Source: Limiplasma sp031549415
Lineage (GTDB): Bacteria > Bacillota > Clostridia > Christensenellales > Aristaeellaceae
Direction of reading: 5' to 3'
Length of the DNA stretch: 64,000 nt
Assembly (NCBI GenBank): GCA_031549415.1
Contig: JAVBPU010000025.1
Span: forward strand, 62,001-126,000
A program made the position numbers and the translations under genes. Below, piece by piece: positions 52,248 through 59,451 of this stretch (its first letter is position 1; each line of letters begins with the position of its first letter). The notes beneath the pieces are model-generated. The model had not been told where the DNA came from and did no database searches. It saw only the letters and a program-made list of their open reading frames with translations.

Positions 52248-54041
52248 TCATGATCGGCCTGTGGCAATCCTTTTTTCGGGCTCTATGCCTTTATGAAATA
52301 CCAGCCCAAACAGGAAGGGGCACAACAGAACCAGGGGAAAAGCATAGCGGATGATGGCGCAAGGGCCCAGTAGCAAGGAGGGCAGCAAGCCAAAGCAGAG
52401 CAGGGAGACCAGCAGCGCCGCCTTGTTTTTGGCATACCCCGCATAGGTGGTTAGAAAGCAGAGCGCCCACAGGAAAAAGGCCGGGGCAAAAAGCGAGGCA
52501 GCCACCGGAACTATTTGATACCAATTAATGGAAAAGAGACGCTCGTACAGGAACTCCAGCGGCGCCAGCTTGGTTTCATGGGTGACCCCAAAGTCCGGCT
52601 TGGTATCGGTAAGCAAATAGCCCTGCCGGTTGTCCAGCCCCGTGCCGTAGATGCGGGAATGGGACAGGTCGTCCACATACCAGTAGCCGATATTACAGAG
52701 CAAGAAAGCGTCCACATACTCCAGAGGATAGCGTTTCGCTACATTTTTCCAAAGAGCCAGGAACGCCTGCACGTTTTCATTGGTGACAATGGCGTCAAAC
52801 TTTACATAATCGGCCATTTTGGGATGGTAGTCGAAGGCCCTGGGCATGTACTGTTCCACTTCCTGGGCCTCCGCCAGCTGGTCCTTGTGTAGGGCATATA
52901 CCCGGGCTACCTGCTGCAAGGGGATGCTGAGCACTTCTTTTACTTTCCCCGCCTTGGCGTCAAAAGCGGAGATCAACGAAAACGAAACCGCGCCAAACAG
53001 CAACAGCCCTGCCGCCATGATGGCCATGAAGCGAAGCCGCGCTGTCTTACCCGCGAACAGGAACAAGCCCGCCAGGGTGGCAAACAGAACCACGAGAATC
53101 CCGTTGTTCCGCAGCAGGCAGAATACGGCCACCGTAGGGACTAGCCGGAGCAAAAAGCGCGGGCTTTTCAGCAAATCCGGGGTGGTTAGCGCCTGGTGCA
53201 AGTGTACGGCCAGCAGCAGGAAAAGGCCGGAAAACAAAGTGTCTTTGGTGACGCTAATGCCAAGGACGGAGCATATGGGAAAAGCGGCATAAAACACCAG
53301 GCAGATCCCCCGAAGGACCCGGGCGGTGCCCAGGCGGCGAAGATATACCAGGCTATAGGCGAGAATGAGGGCCATCACAATCATTTGAAACAGGGTGTAC
53401 AGCGCGATGCCGGCGTTGTATGACCCTAACACCGCTCCACCCAGGGTGTAAAAATCTCCCAGCAGCAAGGTGTGAAAAATGGGGTTGTAGTTGGTATATT
53501 CGGCGGAAAGGGTTTCCGTGATTTGCCCAGGCACATCATAGGCGAACAGACCGGGGTAGTAGGCCAAAAACACCGCGAACCAGCCCATAAACACCACCAG
53601 AAAGTAGAAAAGGAAGGTTCTTTTTTCACAGCCCTTGGAGGTATCGGGGCATTGAGCCAGCCTTTCGCAAAGGGAAAACCCCCGGGAAAAAAGCCATCCG
53701 AAGCCAGGGGCCAGGCTGCAGGCAGCCAGGGCCAGAAGAAAAACGGTTTTGATCCCGCCCAGGGTTTCGTGAAGGGTGAGCCGGTACCCCAAAAAGAAGA
53801 AAAAGCAGAAGAAAAGGGCCAAAACACCCGCCCTGCGCATGAGAGGGCGGCCCACGTCCTTCAAAAAGCGCTGGGTGGCCACAAGCAGCAAACAAAAAAC
53901 AGGGAGCCACGCAAAGCGGTAGGCCTGGCTTTCCCCCTCAAGGGTAAGCAGCAGCGTGACGACCCCCACAAAAGCGGTGAGGGCAGAAAAAACCCGTAGA
54001 AGAGGGACACGTCGTTGCCGCGCCCAGGCAGAAAGTTTCAA
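52248..54041 (-). CDS. Polytopic membrane protein (DUF6020-like), paralog 1
   Basis: A 597-residue paralog of the next gene, with the matching motifs FLAYYPGLFAYDVPGQITET, PIFHTLLLGDFYTLGG, FRNNG-type LLRNNGILVV, a conserved NIGYWYVDDLSHSRIYG loop and a C-terminal LLLGPCAIIRYAFP. Both look like membrane-embedded glycosyltransferases or lipid-linked sugar handlers; this is inference. The start is a TTG at 54041 with AAAGGAGG about nine bases upstream. The open frame extends through the repeat copy C to 54641, which I treat as chance. Confidence 0.75.
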   Translation of the reverse strand: MKLSAWARQRRVPLLRVFSALTAFVGVVTLLLTLEGESQAYRFAWLPVFCLLLVATQRFLKDVGRPLMRRAGVLALFFCFFFFLGYRLTLHETLGGIKTVFLLALAACSLAPGFGWLFSRGFSLCERLAQCPDTSKGCEKRTFLFYFLVVFMGWFAVFLAYYPGLFAYDVPGQITETLSAEYTNYNPIFHTLLLGDFYTLGGAVLGSYNAGIALYTLFQMIVMALILAYSLVYLRRLGTARVLRGICLVFYAAFPICSVLGISVTKDTLFSGLFLLLAVHLHQALTTPDLLKSPRFLLRLVPTVAVFCLLRNNGILVVLFATLAGLFLFAGKTARLRFMAIMAAGLLLFGAVSFSLISAFDAKAGKVKEVLSIPLQQVARVYALHKDQLAEAQEVEQYMPRAFDYHPKMADYVKFDAIVTNENVQAFLALWKNVAKRYPLEYVDAFLLCNIGYWYVDDLSHSRIYGTGLDNRQGYLLTDTKPDFGVTHETKLAPLEFLYERLFSINWYQIVPVAASLFAPAFFLWALCFLTTYAGYAKNKAALLVSLLCFGLLPSLLLGPCAIIRYAFPLVLLCPFLFGLVFHKGIEPEKRIATGRS

Positions 54042-54086
54042 AAAAGGAGTCCTCCTTTGCGAAGAGCATGGATAGCAATTGGTTAA

Positions 54087-54115
54087 ATTGTAACGAGGGA
54101 CTCCCAAAAAGTCAA
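54087..54115 (-). promoter_or_regulatory. Promoter of the membrane-protein pair
   Basis: TTGACT, 17 bases, TACAAT on the minus strand, about 45 bases before the TTG start. Confidence 0.75.
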
Positions 54116-54149
54116 GGGAAGCCCCTTTCCGCGCAGTGCGCGTCATGTA

Positions 54150-54350
54150 ACGGGGGGATGCAGAGGCTTCGCCTCCGCACCGCCACCAGGGCTTCGCCCT
54201 GGACCCGTTAACTGGCCACGTTTTGCGTGGCCAGGGTACAAAAAGACGCATTCTTTTTGGCTTCGTACATTCGGCTCCCTTTTGAGAATCAAGGCGTATG
54301 GCTATGCCGTTGGCATGGTCTTTGGCACCATGAAACGATGCCAAATAAAA
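54150..54350 (-). repeat. Multi-hairpin dispersed repeat, copy C
   Basis: Read on the minus strand it matches the core of copy A with about 20 differences in ~190 bases by eye. Differences fall mainly in loops or keep pairing by G-U wobble, for example GGCATCG/TGGTGCC versus GGCACCG/CGGTGCC. Its left end keeps ACCGCATTT(A/G)CTTTTTAT of copy A but lacks the next ~140 bases. It lies between two divergent promoters in the 452-base gap 54042-54494. Confidence 0.85.
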
Positions 54351-54389
54351 AGCAAATGCGGTGCCCGTACCTTTCCGCTGTAAAACGGT

Positions 54390-54418
54390 TTGCTTTTTTT
54401 GATAGAATTTGCTATCAT
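54390..54418 (+). promoter_or_regulatory. Promoter of the ROK kinase gene
   Basis: TTGCTT, 17 bases ending TGC, TATCAT; about 75 bases upstream of the GTG start. Confidence 0.6.
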
Positions 54419-54494
54419 TTGGTTCATGTAAAGACTGGATTGTCCGCTGGCTTAGAGGGTTCTGCCGCGGAGAGCTTTCGGGGGAGGTACAGCC

Positions 54495-55388
54495 GTGAAG
54501 ATTGGCGCGCTGGAGGCGGGGGGCACCAAGATGGTGCTGGGAATCTATTCGCAAGAAGGCAAGGTGCTGGACCAGGAGACCCTCCCCACCATGGAACCGG
54601 CCGAGACGGTGCCCAAGATACAGGCTTTTTTTGCGCAGCATCAGGTGGACGCGTTGGGCGTTGGGGGCTTTGGGCCTTTGGACCTGGACCGTAACTCCCT
54701 CACCTATGGGTCCATTACCTCTACGCCCAAGCTGGCCTGGAGAAACTACCCTTTGCTGCCAAAGCTTTGCGAAGACCGGAAGATTCCTTGCGCCATTGAT
54801 ACGGACGTGAACGCCGCGGTGCTGGCGGAGACCAAGCTAGGCGCTGCCAAAGGGCTGACCAGCGCGGCCTATGTGACAATCGGCACGGGTATTGGCGCTG
54901 GCATCATGGCGGAAGGCAAGCTGGTGCACGGGCTGTTGCATCCGGAAATCGGGCATATCTTGCTAAGGTCCCATGGGCAAGACCCGAATCCCAAAGGCGT
55001 CTGCCCCTACCATGAGGGCTGCCTGGAAGGCCTCGCCTCCGGACCCGCCATCGGCGCCAGGGTCCAGGGGGATGCGCGTACCTTGCCCGACGCAGACCCA
55101 ACCTTTGAGATTGAAGCCTATTATTTGGCCCAAATGTGCGTGACCCTGATCCTGACTGTGAGCCCCCAACGGATCATTCTGGGCGGCGGGGTCATGGAAA
55201 GAAAGGCCTTGTTTGACAAGGTGCGTTCCGAGACCGTGCGGCTGCTGAACGGTTACGTCCAGCACGCCCAGATCCTGAGCAAAATCGATGAGTACATCGT
55301 GCCCCCAAAGTTGTTTCCTTTAAGCGGTCTGGTAGGCGCGTATTTGCTGGGCTTGGCGGCCTATCAGCAGGCGGAGAGGGCAGAGTAA
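54495..55388 (+). CDS. ROK-family sugar kinase, fructokinase-like
   Basis: A 297-residue ATP-dependent sugar kinase. The phosphate-1 motif GALEAGGTKMVLGIY, the catalytic Asp in CAIDTDVNAAVLAETKLGAA, the ATP-site GTGIGAGIM and the zinc motif HPEIGHI ... CPYHEGCLEGLASGPAI identify the ROK family; the EAGGTK and CPYHxxCLEGLASGPA signatures favour fructokinase (ScrK/GmuE). The GTG start follows GGGGGAGG. It stands alone with its own promoter and terminator, so it is not in a sugar-uptake operon. Confidence 0.88.
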   Translation: MKIGALEAGGTKMVLGIYSQEGKVLDQETLPTMEPAETVPKIQAFFAQHQVDALGVGGFGPLDLDRNSLTYGSITSTPKLAWRNYPLLPKLCEDRKIPCAIDTDVNAAVLAETKLGAAKGLTSAAYVTIGTGIGAGIMAEGKLVHGLLHPEIGHILLRSHGQDPNPKGVCPYHEGCLEGLASGPAIGARVQGDARTLPDADPTFEIEAYYLAQMCVTLILTVSPQRIILGGGVMERKALFDKVRSETVRLLNGYVQHAQILSKIDEYIVPPKLFPLSGLVGAYLLGLAAYQQAERAE

Positions 55389-55425
55389 CGGGAGGCTGTG
55401 GCGAAGCAAGGAGATCAACCAATAG

Positions 55426-55468
55426 AAGGGCTGCTGCCTCTTTTAAGCAAGAAGCAACAGCCCTTTTT
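55426..55468. terminator. Terminator after the ROK kinase
   Basis: AAGGGCTGCTGC with GCAACAGCCCTT and T-run; may also serve the convergent SipL-like gene. Confidence 0.8.
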
Positions 55469-55504
55469 CATTGTCATTTAAAGAACCAAGGTGTTTTGGC
55501 GGGC

Positions 55505-57097
55505 CTATTGGTCTTCCCGGGTCCGTTGCCATAGAATCACACTGCTGCCCGTTTCAAAGGGGCCGTTTTCCCGCAGGTTCGGATTCATCCGCAGCAAGCT
55601 TTCTCCGCTCACCCGGTACCGCTTGGCAATATCCCACAGGTTTTCCTCCGGCTGGGTAAAGTAGAGCACAATGCCGGGTTCCATGGCCTCGCCGGGCTGC
55701 CGCTGCACATCGCTGACCAGGGCGTCCGTGGCCAGCTCCACATCGTTGCAGAACAGGTGCAGAATATAGCGGATTTCCACCCGGTCGCTGGTGATGCTGG
55801 ACACTTCCACATTGCTGGGCAGCACCGTCAGGCTTTCCAGATCGTTCAGCTCGCAGGCAAACACCATATGGAAGGGCTCTTCTGTGGAGTAGGTGACAGG
55901 CGCATTGCTTTCATCGGTCATGTACAGCAAAGTGGTCTCCATCATACCGTCCAGCATCAGCTTTCCCGCTTGTGGGGTGGCCTCTGTGATGATGGGCCGC
56001 AAAAAGCCTTTGATGGGGGTGCGGGCGGGTGGCTGCTCGCCGTCCAGCATCAGCGTCATTTTTCCGCTTTCCGCCGTATGGGTCTGTTGGTAGGAAATCG
56101 CCCGGGGTACCTCCTGGGTGGCGGGCAGAAGCAGCTCTCCGCAGGTGGTATAAGCGTCCAGCAGCAGAACCATATCCCGTTTCCGGGTGGCATGGGCTTT
56201 CAGGCCCAAAATCACCTCGGCCCGCAGCGTCCGTTGCCCCTCTTCCAGGCCGTCCTGCGAAAGTACCGCCACATCCTTCACCACGGCGGTGGCGTTTAAG
56301 GTATCGCCCGGTTCGCCCACCAGGGCCACCGACTCCTCAAAGGGAATGGTGTGGCGGGTCACCACGATGGGCCGGGAGGGCATGGCGCTGGCATGCACCA
56401 CCTCCAACAGGATGTTTCCGCTGAGGGTGGCCCGCTCTTCCCCGCCCATCACATCACTGACGGTGGCCAGGGCCGTGGCATATAAGGTGTTCTTGATCTG
56501 TAGCACGTCCGCCAGCTCGCACTCGTCCCGCACCAGCACATCCTGGGCCCCATGGGCCACGGTGAGGCAGCTTGGCAGCGTGGCGGTTTTGACCATGAGG
56601 CCTTCCGTATCCTGGATGCCGGTAACCACACTGATGGGCTCATGGCAAAGCACCCGGGCACAGGCCCGCAAAATGGCCCGTAAATGGAGCCTGCCCCCCT
56701 GGGCCACGGCTTCCACATGCTCCACCACGGTGGTGGCGTCCGCGGTCATTTTAGGCAGAACGCCGGACATCTCAATGCTGTGGGTGAAGTCGGCGCTGGC
56801 TTCCAGCGACTGGATATGGGTGGGGTCCCCTTGGGTGTAAAGGACGTGGAAAATTACCCGCCCATCCACTTCCACCCGGTCTGAGAGCGCTTCGGCTTTT
56901 TCAGGGACAGACATGGCTTCGGCGGAAAGAACCCGGGTCTCTTCCCGCAGGCCTCCGGGCAGGGCCACTTCACCCTCTACCACCGCTTGCGAGTTTGCCG
57001 TGCCCACAAACCGCTCCATGGGAAGGTCTTCCCGCAGCACCCTCATCGTGGGGGCGGGTTTATGATCATAGGGCTTGGGTTCCATGTGCTCCATCAT
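55505..57097 (-). CDS. SPOCS (DUF3794) and LysM protein, SipL-like spore coat morphogenesis factor
   Basis: A 530-residue protein built of repeated DUF3794/SPOCS domains (units near 45-130, 165-290 and 325-450) and a C-terminal LysM (FTQPEENLWDIAKRYRVSGE). In Clostridioides difficile, SipL has this composition and binds SpoIVA at the forespore surface through LysM. The presence of such a gene implies sporulation capacity or ancestry. AGGAGGAG precedes the ATG at 57097. No other sporulation gene is adjacent and no sigma-E promoter was pursued. Confidence 0.8.
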   Translation of the reverse strand: MMEHMEPKPYDHKPAPTMRVLREDLPMERFVGTANSQAVVEGEVALPGGLREETRVLSAEAMSVPEKAEALSDRVEVDGRVIFHVLYTQGDPTHIQSLEASADFTHSIEMSGVLPKMTADATTVVEHVEAVAQGGRLHLRAILRACARVLCHEPISVVTGIQDTEGLMVKTATLPSCLTVAHGAQDVLVRDECELADVLQIKNTLYATALATVSDVMGGEERATLSGNILLEVVHASAMPSRPIVVTRHTIPFEESVALVGEPGDTLNATAVVKDVAVLSQDGLEEGQRTLRAEVILGLKAHATRKRDMVLLLDAYTTCGELLLPATQEVPRAISYQQTHTAESGKMTLMLDGEQPPARTPIKGFLRPIITEATPQAGKLMLDGMMETTLLYMTDESNAPVTYSTEEPFHMVFACELNDLESLTVLPSNVEVSSITSDRVEIRYILHLFCNDVELATDALVSDVQRQPGEAMEPGIVLYFTQPEENLWDIAKRYRVSGESLLRMNPNLRENGPFETGSSVILWQRTREDQ

Positions 57098-57179
57098 GTG
57101 GGTCTCCTCCTCGTGCGCCTTTGTAGGTAGCCTATGCGGGCTGTCCACTCCCTATGACACAGGAGAGCCCAGCAATGAG

Positions 57180-57217
57180 AAAAACCGCCTGCTTTTTCTT
57201 GAAAACAGGCGGTTTTT
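57180..57217 (-). terminator. Terminator after the MATE gene
   Basis: AAAAACCGCCTG with CAGGCGGTTTTT, a perfect 12-bp stem supplying its own T-run in both directions. Confidence 0.88.
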
Positions 57218-57235
57218 GGGTTGCCTCCAAAAGGG

Positions 57236-58579
57236 CTAGGCGGCGGGAAGGCGGGGATGTAGTTTACGCATAGTACGCAAATAGGTGGGAAGGAGGAACG
57301 CGTCCGCCATCACCCAGGCCAGGGGGGAGGCAAAGCATACGGCGGTGAATCCAAACTGTGGAACAAAGAGCAGGGACATCAAAATGCGCCCAGTGGTTTC
57401 CAACAGGCCTGTGATCATCACAGCGTTGGTACAGCCCAGGCCCTGAAGGGTGTTTCGGAACATGTAGATGAGCGCCAGAGGAATGTAGAAAAAAGAGGCA
57501 AGAAATAGTTGTTTGGACACCAAGGCGTGGATTTCCACTTCCGTTCGGCTTAAAAAAACCTCTGCCAGGGAGGACGCCAGGAAATAATTCACAAAAAACA
57601 CTACAATGCAGTAGGCGGAAAAGACCAGGGTCGCTTGTTTTACGCCGCTGCGCACCCGGTCCAGGCTCCCAGCGCCATGGTTTTGGCTTGCAAAGGTTGC
57701 CATGGCCACACCGGAGGATTCCAGGGCCGCCAGTAAGACGGCCTGCACCCGGTTCACCGCTGTGGTGGCCGCCACAGCAGCGGCTCCTAAGCCATTCACA
57801 GCCGACTGGACAAAGATGGACCCCACTGCGGTAAAGGAAAACTGTAGCCCCATGGGCACAGCAATGCGGCAAAGCTTTCCCATTTCGGTGAAGGAGGGCC
57901 TTGCCTCTTCCTTGGTGAGGCAAAGGATGGGAAAATGCCGATAAATGGTCCGCAGGCATAGAAGCAGCGAAAGCAGCTGGGAGAGGGCCGTGGCCCAAGC
58001 CACGCCTTCCACGCCGGTATGAAGCACCGCAATAAAAAGCAGGTCCAGCAGTACGTTGAGCGCACAGGCTAAAATGAGGTACAGTAGCGGGGTGCGGCTA
58101 TCCCCCACGGAACGCAGGTAGCTAATGACCAGGTTAAACAAAAGGACGGCGAAGGCACAAACAAAGGCCGTTGAAATATAGCGACAAGCTTCGTCCAGAA
58201 GGTCGGCGGGGGTGCCTAGCAGCAGTAGGATGGGCCTGGACAGGAAGGACATGACCACCGCCATCAGCACCGACAGGATCACAATGAGGTAGAGGCCATT
58301 GATCGCGGCCCGGCGAAGGGACTTTACATCCCCGGCGCCCACATACTGGGCCACCGGTATGGAAAGGCCGGAGCAAGCCCCCAGGCCAAACCCCAAAACC
58401 AAAAGGTTAAGGGCGGTTGTGGACCCAACAGCGGCAAAGGACGCTACCCCCAGGTAGTGACCCACGATGATGCAGTCAGTAATGAAGTATACCTGCTGAA
58501 AAAGGCTGCCTGCCAAAATGGGCAGACAAAATCCCAGGATTTTTCGCAGAGGGTTGCCCACCGTCAAATCTCGAACCAT
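57236..58579 (-). CDS. MATE-family efflux transporter
   Basis: A 447-residue cation-coupled exporter with 12 helices in two homologous halves. Each half has family-typical residues (CLPILAGSLFQQVYFITDCI with VGHYLG; RIAVPMGLQFSFTAVGSIFV), as in DinF/NorM-type MATE pumps. Substrate unknown. The start is taken as ATG 58579 with GAGGTGG upstream; a GTG at 58588 is an alternative. It lies 138 bases upstream of the SipL-like gene with its own terminator between them. Confidence 0.9.
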   Translation of the reverse strand: MVRDLTVGNPLRKILGFCLPILAGSLFQQVYFITDCIIVGHYLGVASFAAVGSTTALNLLVLGFGLGACSGLSIPVAQYVGAGDVKSLRRAAINGLYLIVILSVLMAVVMSFLSRPILLLLGTPADLLDEACRYISTAFVCAFAVLLFNLVISYLRSVGDSRTPLLYLILACALNVLLDLLFIAVLHTGVEGVAWATALSQLLSLLLCLRTIYRHFPILCLTKEEARPSFTEMGKLCRIAVPMGLQFSFTAVGSIFVQSAVNGLGAAAVAATTAVNRVQAVLLAALESSGVAMATFASQNHGAGSLDRVRSGVKQATLVFSAYCIVVFFVNYFLASSLAEVFLSRTEVEIHALVSKQLFLASFFYIPLALIYMFRNTLQGLGCTNAVMITGLLETTGRILMSLLFVPQFGFTAVCFASPLAWVMADAFLLPTYLRTMRKLHPRLPAA

Positions 58580-58603
58580 AAGCGCCACCTCGCTGAATTC
58601 TTC

Positions 58604-58631
58604 ATTAGTCTATTCTATTTCAATGAAAAGT
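58604..58631 (-). promoter_or_regulatory. Promoter of the MATE gene with flanking inverted repeat
   Basis: TTGACT, 16 bases, TAGACT on the minus strand. CTATTTCA (58615-58622) and TGAAATAG (58639-58646) form an inverted repeat across the -35, a possible operator. Confidence 0.5.
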
Positions 58632-58678
58632 CAATGGGTGAAATAGACAAACGAAGAAGAAAAAAATGGGGAAAGGAA

Positions 58679-58694
58679 CGTTCCATGTGAAACA
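58679..58694. promoter_or_regulatory. parS-like site
   Basis: CGTTCCATGTGAAACA matches the Bacillus parS sequence TGTTCCACGTGAAACA at 14 of 16 positions (differences at 1 and 8). It lies in the non-coding gap 58580-58800, next to a GGAACGTTCC palindrome at 58676-58685 and inside CCATGTGAAACATGG. Confidence 0.4.
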
Positions 58695-58800
58695 TGGGTA
58701 ACGAAAACGAACGCAGAACCCTTCTAAAAAAAGAGGAAAACAGACACAACCGGAGAAACAGAGAGGCAAAGGATGATCTATTTTGAAAGAAGGCAAGACC

Positions 58801-59358
58801 ATGCAATATGTGGCGTTGTTTCGGGGGCTGAACGTGGGTGGAAAAAACATCGTCAAAATGGCGGCGCTGAAAGCCATGCTGGAAGGGCTTGGGCTTCAAG
58901 GCGTGCACACTTACATCCAGAGCGGGAATGCGTTGTTTGAAAGCCAGGAGGCGGAAGAGACCCTGTGCCAGCGGGTGGAAGAGGGCTTCTTTGCGGCCTT
59001 TGGTTTTACAAGCGTTGTGATTCTTAGGACGAGGGAGCAACTGTACTCCCTGGTGCAAGGGCTGCCTTTTTCCCAAGAGGAACAGGAGGCGGCGCGGCAG
59101 GCGGCCCCAGAGGCGGAGACCCTGTATTGTTATCTATTGCGGGGAAACGCCCCGGAAGAGGGTCTTTCTCTTCTGCAAAAGGCAGAAAAGGGGCGGGACC
59201 GCTGTGTAGGGAAGGGACGGGAAATCTATTTGCTCTGCCATGAAAGCATACGCGACTGCAAGCTAGTGGCGGGCCTTTCCAAACTGCTGGGGTCCAGTAC
59301 CTGCCGCAACCTCAAGACCTTGCGCAAGCTGCTTTCCCTGATGGAGGGGGAAGCGTAG
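58801..59358 (+). CDS. DUF1697 protein
   Basis: A 185-residue protein with the DUF1697 hallmarks MQYVALFRGLNVGGKNIVKM at the start, VHTYIQSGNALFES, and the C-terminal GSSTCRNLKTLRKLLSLM. The family is widespread, small and of unknown biochemical function. The ATG at 58801 has GAAGG eight bases upstream; a TTG at 58783 would add six residues. It is divergent from the MATE gene and convergent with the lipoprotein gene. Confidence 0.9.
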   Translation: MQYVALFRGLNVGGKNIVKMAALKAMLEGLGLQGVHTYIQSGNALFESQEAEETLCQRVEEGFFAAFGFTSVVILRTREQLYSLVQGLPFSQEEQEAARQAAPEAETLYCYLLRGNAPEEGLSLLQKAEKGRDRCVGKGREIYLLCHESIRDCKLVAGLSKLLGSSTCRNLKTLRKLLSLMEGEA

Positions 59359-59379
59359 CGCCCTACCCAAGGCGTGTGC

Positions 59380-59422
59380 AAGAGGCTGCGGCGCTCTTTG
59401 CAGCGCGGCAGCCTCTTTCTTT
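59380..59422. terminator. Bidirectional terminator
   Basis: AAGAGGCTGC with GCAGCCTCTT, an inner GCGCT/AGCGC stem and T-run, between DUF1697 (+) and the lipoprotein (-). Confidence 0.8.
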
Positions 59423-59451
59423 GCCTCTGTTTTTTTTGTAGAACGCTTTCC

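Noticed and set aside
54042..54641. N-terminal extension of the membrane protein at 52248 through repeat copy C
   Set aside because: The TTG at 54041 has a strong ribosome site, a promoter lies at 54087-54115, and the extension simply translates the repeat, which also stays open in copy A.
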